64,000 nt of DNA from Symbiodinium natans. Its lineage: Eukaryota > Sar > Dinophyceae > Suessiales > Symbiodiniaceae. The notes beneath the pieces are model-generated. The model made no database searches. It was not told where the DNA came from and saw nothing but the letters and a program-made list of their open reading frames with translations. The position numbers were made by a program, and so were the translations under genes. The stretch is taken from positions 356,323 through 420,322 of the forward strand of contig CAJNDS010002391.1 of assembly GCA_905221605.1 (NCBI GenBank), written 5' to 3'. Below, in pieces: positions 48,401 to 55,688 of this stretch (its first letter is position 1; each line of letters opens with the position of its first letter).

Positions 48401-50405
48401 CAACTCCGTCCTAGCAACTTTGGATAGGACAGGAGGACTAGTTAGGGTTAGGTCCTCAACCATCCGGCAATGGGCGGTAGGGTTCAGGACTACGCCCAAA
48501 GATGCTCCAGTTCCCACAGCATATGGCATGCTGAGTGGGAAGATATGGAAGAAGAGCCATTCCATGAAGCTCAGCCTCGGCTCCCAGCACAAGGATCTTT
48601 CCAAGTGGGGCGATGTGAAGCCTTACTGGACCACATGGGTGGTTAGAGAAGATGGTGCTGTGGTGGCGGGGCACAACTGCTCGCCCCTGAATGTGGTTCA
48701 GGGCGACATCGTCGTGCGTTGGTCGTCAGAAGTGAACTGGCACGGCCACCGACATGTCGTGAATGAGCAGTGTGAAGTGCTCTGGAGGTCTAAGGGCAAA
48801 GAGGTTGCCTTAGACCCCTCCTTCGGCAAGCTGATAGCCCTTGTGGGTAGGGTTACTCAGGTCATTGGCTGGCGGGCAACCGGAGAAGCTTCGGATCCCC
48901 GCAGTTCTACCCGGCAGGCGTCAAGGGTCCTTGCTCAATTCTCTTCGTCCAATGAGGGCGTAGAAGGGCATTGGACCGCGGGCGCTATCAGTCGCGGAAA
49001 GAATGCCAATGAGTGCAAGCTGAAGGGTAGAGTTTTGGCGTTTATGGGTGAAGAGCACAAGGGCCCTGCAGTGGTTCTAGAGCTCGTTAGCCATAGCCCC
49101 ATCCTGTGCATTTGGGACCATTCCTCAACCAAGGTCAAGGTCGAGTTTAAGGGCGGTGTTCCGTCTTTGAGCCTGATCGCGGAGGAGGACGAAAATCGTC
49201 GTGAGCAGCTTGCGGTCGAGGCAAGGGACGCGGCGAACATTTCGGAGTTCCGAGTCACGGGATCCCTTCGTACGGCGTGGTACGAGGGCCAGCGGCGCGA
49301 TCCCTCATTGGCGGGCTCGATTCGCAAGCCAGAGCCGCCGATGGTGATCTCCGGAGACGGGTTGCTTGAGCGCGAGGTGACCCTCAGGACGGGTCAAACC
49401 GTCGTAGTCCCAGTGGTTCCCAATGGGGCTGCGGGCGCGAATGGAGTGACCTGGCGCCGCGCTTGCTACAATTCAGTCCACTGCGGAGTCCTTGGGGCCC
49501 ATAGGTCTGCTGAGGTTACCATCAAGCTGCTAGAGAGGGCAGTCTGGTGGCCCGACTTAGAAAAAGATGTGCGGACCTGGGTCGCCAAATGTCTCGCTTG
49601 CATTAAGGGCCGCTCTCGACCGACGAAGGTCGAGGCTCGTGCGGTCAAATGTGGCGCCGAGACATGCTGGCAGGAAGTCAGCGTGGACTGTGAAGGCCCG
49701 AACCGAGAGGACAGGGAAGGGCATAGGTACTCGCTTACGTACTTCGATTGCCTCAGTCATGCTGTCCTCCTCGAGCCGATGAGGTCTCTGACTCATGCTG
49801 AAGTCAGGAGGGCGTTCGTACGCTGTGTGCTTCGCAGCAGGACGATCCCGAGCCTCATCAGGTCGGATAGAGGGCCAGAGTTCAAGAATGCGCTCATGGC
49901 AGAACTCAGCGCTATGCTTGGGACCGAGTGGCGGTTCAGCGCGCCCTTGAGGCCTTGTGAGTTGGGCGCAAACGAGCGAGTCCACCAAGAAGTTCAAAAG
50001 GTGCTGGGGGCGGTCGTCAGGCAAGTCGGCGCCTCCCTTTCCGAAGCTTGGTCGGATTGGCTCGTGGTGGCGGAGTACGTCATAGATAACACTCCGGGAC
50101 CCCACGGGTATACCCCGAGGGACCTAGAGCGGAGCTGGTCGCTCGCTCTACCACTTGAAAAGGACGTCCTGCGAGACGCCTTGCAGTTCGAACCCATCTC
50201 TGATTGGGCTCGGAGCCAGTTTAAGCAGTTCTCGGAACTAGCTGCTGCGGTCCGAGAGCACTGGACGCGGTCTTCAGAAGCGCGGGCGAAACTTGCAAAT
50301 CGCCATAGGCGCACTGTGGACCTTAAGCCAGGCGACCGAGTGGTCTGGAACGCTCCGAGGGCCCGTCAGAGGGGGCGGGGCGTGTGCCTTGGAAACCGGG
50401 TCTGA
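42423..50405 (+). CDS. ORF1: Gag-protease-RT(C-terminal half)-RNase H-integrase polyprotein
   Basis: Starts at ATG 42423 after the leader hairpins; the frame is open from 42336. Parts in order: acidic stretch (about 42650); Gag capsid-like region (43600-44230); two CCCH fingers, both C-x8-C-x5-C-x3-H (44409 and 44628); retropepsin-like region with LDGCAG (Asp codon 45003) and a later LILGG; Cys-rich CxxC segment and a transmembrane helix (IGVLSVLAAVTVLASVW, about 45985-46035); RT thumb/connection (KLLGHNIGRDGSSPD, FLGCANWLRGYLP, 46490-46860); RNase H with Asp 47019, Glu 47148, Asp 47223, Asp 47355; about 2 kb of unassigned sequence; integrase HHCC (VHCGVLGAH..CLAC) and D,D35E (Asp 49686, Asp 49866, Glu 49974). 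No RT palm is present. Integrase's C-terminal module continues in the -1 frame as ORF2. Confidence 0.92.
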   Translation: MSAEVAGQAEGVTLLEAIEGGDVPYPDRMSYVAWLKWRRETGSRPLSKRDGISTTPEQEAALWRKVMKFLHDAEEEDEDEEEEEEEEEEDSELVPEASGAGGDSPPRADVSAAARELAMVPTGAAYVPATAPGSRPAGPSGPPSTAGSVPGTAEGLQAELRAIFRPDQEPVADYLTRVSRIVLALKAHGVTVSSRDLDALSTKATLLADEFSKIGGDWHPTKMVRRLRTRFSVAALRGGEDPEDAEEIQREIQCIGELILALGGKESSSQEKVLSSPSDVPVEAVGPRSPGLPQPATASGLGVGLDREGLHTAEVAGGPSAARDLGATDGDSPLRAKLAALEMEIEALKRGSDGGGSQTGSQNPAGDFAAALAAQTEALKEALAQRGGQSSITTVKTDLTWPTLTDDKSDARDVVLFYEEFEDVCALANNCRGMSAREKLLALRGRCRGSRMKTYTNAYRAAWKSGEVLSDPQAVYDRIKNKHLMFGESREEREVRVDGEHASLAKGKLTGHQFEPLFEASIADLEAVGLGKTPRELYLSYLRKMPPYLQKEIRNDKRLWPGDPKDGGLRGPQTWEESHKVVLEYEQREAAHRAVSHSVYSTTGSPSADPSVALAEAQKEIKSLKAAAKAAAKGAAAAAKAGADQTFAAASKGAGKGADKKICFHFRDHGNCPKGDACPYSHDKELRRKALAAKKGDQTFATAKGKGKGRGGGKAKANAKPKAAAKGAAKPPGTVCPFFSKNGSCKKGASCDMVHNLTTSGGTPALPANWAPPSGASMSNPFAAFSVQIGSSGVQAGVSGAAGRAAVQQHALPLSKGGRDKFATLDDLPKDWWSLADNEPGGYQYRTVVQVLDRKVGCMLDGCAGANHVTEELVVGMMNRAAELGIGTEDPGFPVVRLEKWVHPEYVHGIASGAPVPLKGAAVLRVTLLEGRTADDCRPNTEIFVRCKIAARGTSDWHGLILGGRALDWAGRMGLGFRPGPDFHVLDTLGIRMPRCEDHSKTRKDRAYAFEARLSSLDDASCTEPGGGSRELLRYDGEEPLELSPGDGVLVPVVRESGVSAEGSLSEVVLPVECGVEAVPGLWPTGEGKGFVLLAAQECDHSLQPGEVVAEVRSGLVSTAACGCGAVETVFESEPSPQACADCGVAVASVDHDPCFACGSASRAAARSFQGCSSCARSFGRLRTGARIGVLSVLAAVTVLASVWSGSGPVGRPVEEPGVLTCLDHLPSVDSWWEAPGGYASVWGSRPAQKDLGTLAVEKAPYETCLLQRAGEAWRLWDTRHLRVAESVACSDEVPVTERLAVFRTRKGPRWAGWREGSATAGRGASDAVRPADAVDTARCPSYHIVESWDIDKMIEEPPTDYYYEKLAADMRARHPKACPHLLDHLVSLEGFLDKSILFGFSFGISKAEVCVSKGKLLGHNIGRDGSSPDEERCQAVIDFPPLWEKLHIQQFLGCANWLRGYLPVEYGHAAKILGQWQKPGSVFPEGGLGSAATEGCKAFKAIKRMMQNRINLATFDEASAADGSCPLEQIADASGIAVGGSVVQMTRDLSQLKVLMTHSKSLTPAQQNWPPLIQEAFAQLEVKRATRRMFGSIRTLCWTDHANLTRAQTSDIGMDPKLVRWVAEILMDGSEIRSLSGRSATLGDSFSRNPKDRDALLAARTKDLEGLSGQLRGFDLDQYLGEGTEGDGPVPWAVGNDAVPEPAGRVQAAAVPMCVVAALPVRVMVVFDYARWKEQDAELTEIRRVFQASLPGVSVAVRGCWGPFEDTDGLASHFDCGAGRLAGTKKIKRIRVDLLTSCAKVLREASGFRPQFLVGLGQGGLVTAVLRWPLVVELTLQARNLQRKEARAVGEAWAGIKAIWAVRPRLWRTQQGHLEVAEACPELKKDFPEPPLRGFGIVGKQALGAEVLRSLRLDAVRSIDDASIRGTLDEPSRPLWDHEGLCICGKRTYLFSRCPACIEKEAVDTSVEIAEREELEPPLEGDLEAHEVGLEVNSVLATLDRTGGLVRVRSSTIRQWAVGFRTTPKDAPVPTAYGMLSGKIWKKSHSMKLSLGSQHKDLSKWGDVKPYWTTWVVREDGAVVAGHNCSPLNVVQGDIVVRWSSEVNWHGHRHVVNEQCEVLWRSKGKEVALDPSFGKLIALVGRVTQVIGWRATGEASDPRSSTRQASRVLAQFSSSNEGVEGHWTAGAISRGKNANECKLKGRVLAFMGEEHKGPAVVLELVSHSPILCIWDHSSTKVKVEFKGGVPSLSLIAEEDENRREQLAVEARDAANISEFRVTGSLRTAWYEGQRRDPSLAGSIRKPEPPMVISGDGLLEREVTLRTGQTVVVPVVPNGAAGANGVTWRRACYNSVHCGVLGAHRSAEVTIKLLERAVWWPDLEKDVRTWVAKCLACIKGRSRPTKVEARAVKCGAETCWQEVSVDCEGPNREDREGHRYSLTYFDCLSHAVLLEPMRSLTHAEVRRAFVRCVLRSRTIPSLIRSDRGPEFKNALMAELSAMLGTEWRFSAPLRPCELGANERVHQEVQKVLGAVVRQVGASLSEAWSDWLVVAEYVIDNTPGPHGYTPRDLERSWSLALPLEKDVLRDALQFEPISDWARSQFKQFSELAAAVREHWTRSSEARAKLANRHRRTVDLKPGDRVVWNAPRARQRGRGVCLGNRV

Positions 50406-51670
50406 CCGGCCCCTGGCGCGTGTTGGAAGTCAAGGGCCACAGGCTCACCTTGGAGCCCGTGTCGATGGAGTCGGGGGGTACTTCTTCCGCCCGGCGCGGC
50501 CCGATGGAGGCGCACGCAGAAGACTGCATTCTTGTTCCTGCGGATGCAGATGGCGCGGAATCCCGCGAGCCGGTCGTCTTTGAAGACGATGAAACCGGCG
50601 GGGACGGCTCGTCTCGCCCCAGCTTAGGGCAACAGGTTCAAGGCGACGCCAAGCAGGTGGAGTTCACGCTGACCAGGCGCGGGAGGGACTTCGTCCTCCG
50701 CCTTGGCGACCGCATTGCCTATCGGGGCGTAGGTGGAGGCCCTAAGGTGTGCAGGTTAGGACGGGTCACGCAGGTAGATGCTGCCCGTGCGCAGGTCGGC
50801 GTGCACCGCTGTCTCCCCGACGCCAGCGGGGTTCGCGTCAAATGGCGGCTTGCATACATCGCCGAGGACGGGGCGCTCACGCTTTCAGAGGGGACTCGTC
50901 CGGCCCACGAAGCGGTTTCCGTCAGGGAGATCATTTCCAAGATCGACCTGAACCGCGACGGCGTGCTTGCTGCAGCCTCGGCCAGAAAGTTGGACAAGGG
51001 AGCGTATTCGTTGCAGGACAGGACGCTCGAGCGAGCGTCTCGTGCCGGCACGAGTGTGCTCTCGATCCAAGAGGCCCTCGCGGACCTCTTGGTCGCGGAA
51101 CCCCGCGTGTTGCAGCCTAGGGCTTCCCCAGAGTCGGGTGCTGTCGAGAGTTGGTTCCGGCAGTGTTTCCTTGGAGGGGTTGCCGATGTCTTAGAGGTTG
51201 CTTGGGGTGACGCGGTCGTCTCCGACGCGGCTAGGAGGCACGGGTACAGAGTTGTTCCCGCTTTTGTGCAAGGCAAGCAGGCCTACGGGATCACCTGGAA
51301 CCTGGCCGCAGAAGAACACTTAGAGGCCATTAGCGGCGCTGTTCTGCGCACAGAGCCGAAGGTGCTCGTGATTGGGCTTGAGGGCAAGAATGCGCCCCGG
51401 GCTTTCCTCCAACTAGTCGTCCGGTGTGCGCAGGAACGCACGCGCGCGGGCGCCCACGTCGCGCTGCATTTACAGGCACAAAAAGGCGAGTGGGAACCCT
51501 GGCGGCTAGAGGAGTGGGGCGCCTTGTTTGGGACGCTCGCAGAGCCACGCTGGCCTTGGGCTTTCGTGCGGGCTGACATGTGCCAGTTCGCGCGGGCCAG
51601 TGGCCGCGGCAACCTCGTTGAGAGCGGGGCCCTGTGGCTCGCCGATTTCAGCTTAGAATCGGTAGGTTGA
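50327..51670 (+). CDS. ORF2 (-1 frame): integrase GPY/F module plus extra C-terminal region
   Basis: Open from 50327 and overlapping the ORF1 end by 79 nt in the -1 frame. There is no ATG at its head. ORF1 reads LKPGDRVVWNAPRARQ and this frame then supplies GLTGPWRVLEVKGHRLTLEP, the GPY/F module that normally follows directly, so the protein is one unit crossing a frame change. No classic slippery heptamer is visible. It is either an unusual programmed shift or a mutation. Beyond is a second small domain (LRLGDRIAYRGVGGGPKVCRLGRVTQVD). After that comes a Rossmann-like stretch, VLEVAWGDAVVSDAARRHGY then KVLVIGLEGK. It faintly recalls the methyltransferase-like domains I remember in dinoflagellate retroelements, with no catalytic motif I can confirm. 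Confidence 0.75.
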   Translation, partial: ARRPSGLERSEGPSEGAGRVPWKPGLTGPWRVLEVKGHRLTLEPVSMESGGTSSARRGPMEAHAEDCILVPADADGAESREPVVFEDDETGGDGSSRPSLGQQVQGDAKQVEFTLTRRGRDFVLRLGDRIAYRGVGGGPKVCRLGRVTQVDAARAQVGVHRCLPDASGVRVKWRLAYIAEDGALTLSEGTRPAHEAVSVREIISKIDLNRDGVLAAASARKLDKGAYSLQDRTLERASRAGTSVLSIQEALADLLVAEPRVLQPRASPESGAVESWFRQCFLGGVADVLEVAWGDAVVSDAARRHGYRVVPAFVQGKQAYGITWNLAAEEHLEAISGAVLRTEPKVLVIGLEGKNAPRAFLQLVVRCAQERTRAGAHVALHLQAQKGEWEPWRLEEWGALFGTLAEPRWPWAFVRADMCQFARASGRGNLVESGALWLADFSLESVG

Positions 51671-53259
51671 GGTGTAGTAGGCCGGATGCGTTAGGCGCAG
51701 TGCAGCACAAGCACGTTGAGCGCGCGCAAGCCGACTACAACCTCATAGGGGCGGCTTTCTGCGCTTCGCTCCAGGACCTTGGTCTGAGGGGCGCAGAAGA
51801 GCTGTGCACCGCTGCAGTTGAAAGCTTTCCAGCCACTGCGGGTGCAGATAGCGCCGCGGCTGCGCCACAGCCCCCTCCAGTCGTTCCCCTCCCGGACGTG
51901 CGCTCGGGCGAGGACCTCACGCCAGCAGAGCGTGCGGAGCTGGATAAGGAGGTGGATAAGTACGCCGCTGAGAAGGAAGCGTTTTGGCGGACCAAGGCGG
52001 ACGCCAAGGACTGGGATTCCGTCCGGGCTGACCTTGAGGTCTATGCTCTTGCGGGCGAGAAGGTCGCGGAGGATCCTAGGCGCACCGAGGCCTATAGAGA
52101 CCTCGTATGGTCGGGTTTGAAGATCGAGCCTGGACCAACCAGACCAGGGCTGACCGATGCTGACATCGCAGCCGTCAGGGAGGTCATACGGCGAAAGGCC
52201 GCTGGGTTCTGGGTGGAGGACACCACCAGGACCACGGTCAGGAAGTTCGCCCATGACTGCATCCCCACCGGGCCGCCAGTCTCGTCCCAGCCTCACAGTC
52301 TGAGGGGCGAGTCCGCGCAATGGGTCGACGACAAGCTTGAAGAAGAATGCAAGCGGGGTCAGTTGATCCGCGGCAGCTCGGCTTGGGGATCTGCGCCGTT
52401 TCCGACCAAGGAAATGCCCAGCTACAAGCGGCATAGGAAGCGACGCTTGGTGGTTGACTACCGCCGTGTGAATGCCCGAATTAAGCGCTCCACGTACTAT
52501 TGTCGGCGGGGCAGCGATGTGCTCGCCGCCGCGGTAGGTTCGGTTTGGTATACCTTCGTGGATGCGGTTAGTGGGTTTAATCAAATTAGGAACACCAAGC
52601 GTGCTCGCGAGGTGTTGGCCATTGTGGCAAGATCAGGGAAATATCTCCCTGTCGGCCTCACCTTTGGCCCGATTAACGGCCCGGATGATTTCAACTTTGT
52701 GGTTGATAGGGCCTATGCCCCCGGCAGAGGTAGGCGCCTTAAGTATACTAAGGAGTGGATAGCCTACGTGGATGATCTTACTGTTAGGACGGGTAGGGTC
52801 ATTGATGGGCAGTTTTTCACTGATGCCCAAGCCGAGGGGGCGGTGCGCGAAGCGTGCGCCAAGGGGGCAGTCGCGGCTCCGCAGAGCGCGTCGTCTGCTC
52901 TTGAAGCCTTAGGCGTTCGCGGTGCGCACAACACCAAGCGCGCGAACCATGACGCGGCGCGCTCGGACCAGAATCACCCCACGCGCGTTCTGATGCTCAG
53001 GATGTTGGGGCTGTTCGGGTGTTTCTGTGTTCAGGGCGGGTGTTTTTGGGGCGGGCCGTTTCCCAGGTCGCCGGTCTGCGGGCAGAAGGATTTTTCGTCG
53101 TTCGTCGCGTGCAGCTTCGTTCGTTTGTCCCGCAGCCAGTGTCTTGCAAGCAGGCCTAGAGGTTCGGTCCAAGGTCGAAGCAGAAGCCGTAGAAGCCTTA
53201 AAGCCCAGACCTTAAGAAACTCCCCAAACCCCCGCCGCAGCGGTTCAAGTGTGTTGTAG
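51622..53259 (+). CDS. ORF3: reverse transcriptase fingers/palm, separated from its thumb/RNase H
   Basis: Open in the -1 frame relative to ORF2, overlapping its end by 49 nt, with no early ATG, so it probably depends on frameshifting or another non-standard start. About 170 residues of linker precede the RT core: KRRLVVDYRRVNARIKR, motif A FVDAVSGFNQIR (Asp codon 52561), motif B LPVGLTFGPINGPDDFNFVV, motif C AYVDDLTV (52765-52776). RT homology stops about 30-40 residues after YVDD. The expected continuation (KLLGHN..., thumb, connection, RNase H) lies about 6 kb upstream in ORF1. Catalytic aspartates are intact. The tail beyond about 52920 is low-quality sequence and may be untranslated. Confidence 0.88.
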   Translation, partial: ERGPVARRFQLRIGRLRCSRPDALGAVQHKHVERAQADYNLIGAAFCASLQDLGLRGAEELCTAAVESFPATAGADSAAAAPQPPPVVPLPDVRSGEDLTPAERAELDKEVDKYAAEKEAFWRTKADAKDWDSVRADLEVYALAGEKVAEDPRRTEAYRDLVWSGLKIEPGPTRPGLTDADIAAVREVIRRKAAGFWVEDTTRTTVRKFAHDCIPTGPPVSSQPHSLRGESAQWVDDKLEEECKRGQLIRGSSAWGSAPFPTKEMPSYKRHRKRRLVVDYRRVNARIKRSTYYCRRGSDVLAAAVGSVWYTFVDAVSGFNQIRNTKRAREVLAIVARSGKYLPVGLTFGPINGPDDFNFVVDRAYAPGRGRRLKYTKEWIAYVDDLTVRTGRVIDGQFFTDAQAEGAVREACAKGAVAAPQSASSALEALGVRGAHNTKRANHDAARSDQNHPTRVLMLRMLGLFGCFCVQGGCFWGGPFPRSPVCGQKDFSSFVACSFVRLSRSQCLASRPRGSVQGRSRSRRSLKAQTLRNSPNPRRSGSSVL

Positions 53260-53537
53260 AGCCTAGGGTAGGTAGTCCCTCCCCGCGTTCGTGCCTGTGC
53301 ACTGCGCCCCGCTGCGGGTCGCGACCAGACCGCGCGGGAGCGACCAAACGGTCGCCCGGACCTTCGTGGTCAACCACAAGGCCCCGCTGCGGGCCGTGCC
53401 CTGGCCGCGCGGGAGCGGCTGCCTACCACTACTGCACACCGGCCCCTTGCAGCGGGCCGTGTCCTGGCCGCTCAAGGGCGCGTCAGGTTTTCCTCGCCCG
53501 TCGAAGTTCCAGCAAAGCCGCGGGCCTCAGTGCCGCG
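53260..53537 (+). promoter_or_regulatory. spacer with three bulged-G hairpins before the Tpt1-like ORF
   Basis: Hairpins at 53313-53334, 53388-53409 and 53451-53472 with loops GCGACCA, GTGCCCT and GTGTCCT and upper stems GTC/GAC, GCC/GGC and GCC/GGC. The closing pair changes from T-G to A-T without loss of pairing. The arrangement mirrors the gag leader (three hairpins, then an ATG). Confidence 0.7.
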
Positions 53538-54248
53538 ATGGGTGGAGGAGGATCGAAGGGCAGGGGCAAGAGCAAGAGCCCAGGCCCTAAGGGCCGAAAG
53601 GGAACGCCCTCGATCGACGACGTGCAGCGCCTGCTAGTCCGATGCATGCGGCACGGCGAAGGTGGCTGCAGAGGCCGGTTCGGTCCGGGCGGCCTCTACC
53701 CGGTTGATGAGTTGATCGAACAACTCGGCATCACCATCAACCAGTACAACCAGGCGGTCGCGCACGACGCCAACCAGCGGAAACCGAGGTTGGACACCTC
53801 GCACGCTGGTTTCCTTCGTGCCTTCCAAGGCCACTCTGCCGATTGCGGCCATCCGATGGGGTTCATGATGGAGGGCCTAAGTGAGACGGCCATCGACGAC
53901 CTCATACATCGGTATGGCCCGGCCATGTGGCACGGCACGGACCTGCATGTCGTGCCAAGCCTGATTCAGAACGGCTTGATCCCCGGCGGCGGGCCGGGAG
54001 GCCGCCTCGGGGTGCACTACGTCCTAGGACACTGCCCCACGCAGTGGGAGGACGGAAGGCGCGGGTTCCGCCGCAGATCGACTTGCATAGTCGAGGTCCG
54101 ACTGGCGGTCCTGCGGGACGCCGGAGTGCCCATCTATGCTGGAGCGGATGGGGTGGCCCTCACTGGCCAGATTAGAGCCACCGGCATCTCCCGCATCTGG
54201 GCACTCCCCAAGGGCTCGCCTGTTTACTCAGTCTTGATTGCTGAGTAG
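53538..54248 (+). CDS. Tpt1/KptA-like RNA 2'-phosphotransferase
   Basis: A 236-residue ORF with its own ATG. After a basic Gly/Lys-rich tail (residues 1-22) the chain follows the Tpt1 family: RCMRH (Arg38, His39), GLYPVDEL, QAVAHDANQRKPRL, FLRAFQGHS (Arg94), WHGT (132), LIQNGLIPGG and GRLGVHYV (Arg156). These correspond to the Arg-His-Arg-Arg active site and the NAD-binding HGT of Tpt1. Tpt1 moves an RNA 2'-phosphate to NAD, giving ADP-ribose 1'',2''-cyclic phosphate. In the C-terminal part WALPKGSPVYSVL fits the family end. Length is typical. A role in a retrotransposon is unknown: repair or editing of its RNA ends, or removal of a host RNA modification or ligation scar, are guesses. Confidence 0.85.
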   Translation: MGGGGSKGRGKSKSPGPKGRKGTPSIDDVQRLLVRCMRHGEGGCRGRFGPGGLYPVDELIEQLGITINQYNQAVAHDANQRKPRLDTSHAGFLRAFQGHSADCGHPMGFMMEGLSETAIDDLIHRYGPAMWHGTDLHVVPSLIQNGLIPGGGPGGRLGVHYVLGHCPTQWEDGRRGFRRRSTCIVEVRLAVLRDAGVPIYAGADGVALTGQIRATGISRIWALPKGSPVYSVLIAE

Positions 54249-54250
54249 AA

Positions 54251-55678
54251 GTGGATCGGTTGGTCCAGCATGTCGACCTAAGGAGTTTAGGCGACGCCAG
54301 TGCGGGCCCATACCCGCCGTTGGGGCGAGGACCGAAACTGGGCACGGCTGCTGCGGCCAGCAGTGGCGCGGCGAGCTCCTCGACGGTTGTGCTGGCCCCT
54401 GCGGGCCGTGTCATGGCCGCGGGGGCCGCCCAACCTGTTACCCCTCCTAAGGCCGCGCCTAAGGCCAAAGGGCGTCCCTCAGGGACTCCTAGGACTTCGA
54501 TCGTTCCAGCGAAGCCCAAGGTGTACCCTAGGCGCAACATCCCTGGCCCCAACGTCCTCGAGGCCGAAGACTCGCTCGAGGAAGAGGCAGCCCAAGAAGC
54601 TGAAGGTGTCGAGGAAGATAGTTCCAGCTCGGATCTTCCCGACACGCGGGCGCCTCCAGCCGCGGTCAAGGTGAAGGAGGACGAGGAGCCCGCTAGTGGG
54701 GCCCAGGCCGAGAGCACAGAGGAAGGAGTCCTCGTGCTCGGCCAGTCGGTGGTCACCAGCGCGAAGGAGTACCTCGCGCGGTCCGAAGCTCTTCTGAGAG
54801 CGCAGAAGCTCCAGTCGAAAATACTGGAGGTTGCGGGAACTGCGATGGTGAAGCTGGAGAAGATCACCAAGCGTGAGGAGTCCCTCAAAGCACTGCGCCG
54901 AGAAGGAGAGAGTCGGGCGGCCGGGGAAGGCGCCGACGGGGAAGAGGTGTCTGACGATGGTCAGGACGCCCCCGGGGTTGAGGGGTCGAGCAGTTCCGCA
55001 AGGCCTTCAGGAGGCGGGGCCGCCCAGTCCGCCTCGGCCTCAGAGGAGCCTCGCCCCAACGCTGAAGGCCACTACGGATGTTCGGCTCCGGGATGCGGGC
55101 TGGCATTTGAGTCGCTGGTGCAGTACCACTTGCATCAGGCGGCCTGCCATGGCGCCTCTCTTCCGCCCAACCTGGGGATCAGCCCCTCCGCACCTCTTGA
55201 CCCTTTTCGTCAGGACTGGCGGGGACGGCTGTTCCGCCGAGGAAAGGACGGTGGGTATGGGGAGGTGCCCATGCTCCGAGTGATTAGGTACCACAAAGCC
55301 AACGGGTACGATCACTCGAGGGTCCCGCTCCTGAAGCGAGGGGACCGAATCCAGCTTGAGGATGGATCGCACCACATTTATGGTGGTAGCCATCCGCCGG
55401 GGTGGCTTCGCGATGACCCCGAGCTGGACCCCCCTCCAGAGGGAAGCGATGGAGGGTCCACGCCCAAGAGCGAGCCCACGGAGGAGGCCGATCCCGAGCC
55501 TCCGCGGGAGGCCGCTCCGCGCGGGCGGGCCCTCGAGCCGCCGAAAGGCGACGTCCAGCGACGCCTGGCCGAGCGTCGCTCCAAGCGAGATTACTCGCCG
55601 GACCTGGTGACGCCTCTTGACGATCTCCATGCCAAGGAGATCGACTCCTTCTTCGCGGGCGACCCAGCCGCGCCTTGA
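54251..55678 (+). CDS. ORF4: acidic protein with one C2H2 zinc finger
   Basis: The frame is open from 54245, overlapping the Tpt1-like stop in the -1 frame. The first in-frame ATG is 54413, inside the loop of a bulged-G hairpin (54400-54421). If translated separately the ATG is the likely start (about 420 residues); a -1 shift from the Tpt1-like ORF is the alternative. Content: Ala/Pro/Lys-rich start, Glu/Ser-rich middle with coiled-coil potential (SEALLRAQKLQSKILEVAGT), a C-x4-C-x12-H-x4-H finger (55073-55150), then a compact domain (GDRIQLEDGSHHIYGG) and a charged tail. Probably nucleic-acid binding; function unknown. Confidence 0.75.
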   Translation: MDRLVQHVDLRSLGDASAGPYPPLGRGPKLGTAAAASSGAASSSTVVLAPAGRVMAAGAAQPVTPPKAAPKAKGRPSGTPRTSIVPAKPKVYPRRNIPGPNVLEAEDSLEEEAAQEAEGVEEDSSSSDLPDTRAPPAAVKVKEDEEPASGAQAESTEEGVLVLGQSVVTSAKEYLARSEALLRAQKLQSKILEVAGTAMVKLEKITKREESLKALRREGESRAAGEGADGEEVSDDGQDAPGVEGSSSSARPSGGGAAQSASASEEPRPNAEGHYGCSAPGCGLAFESLVQYHLHQAACHGASLPPNLGISPSAPLDPFRQDWRGRLFRRGKDGGYGEVPMLRVIRYHKANGYDHSRVPLLKRGDRIQLEDGSHHIYGGSHPPGWLRDDPELDPPPEGSDGGSTPKSEPTEEADPEPPREAAPRGRALEPPKGDVQRRLAERRSKRDYSPDLVTPLDDLHAKEIDSFFAGDPAAP

Positions 55679-55688
55679 CGTCATTTTG

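Noticed and set aside
49310-49350. Further bulged-G hairpin with a 15-nt loop, and several forms with a two-pair upper stem or mismatched closing pair (for example 44590, 45219, 46043, 47175, 49641, 52353, 57997, 58264)
   Set aside because: They fall outside the strict plan (upper stem of three or more, loop 3-9, closing pair intact) and were not counted.
42512-50314. Antisense and alternative-frame ORFs inside the retrotransposon
   Set aside because: They are shadows of the GC-rich coding frames; the sense frames hold all conserved motifs.
50360-50400. Slippery heptamer for -1 frameshift
   Set aside because: I checked the G-rich stretch; none fits X-XXY-YYZ in the ORF1 frame, so no site is annotated.
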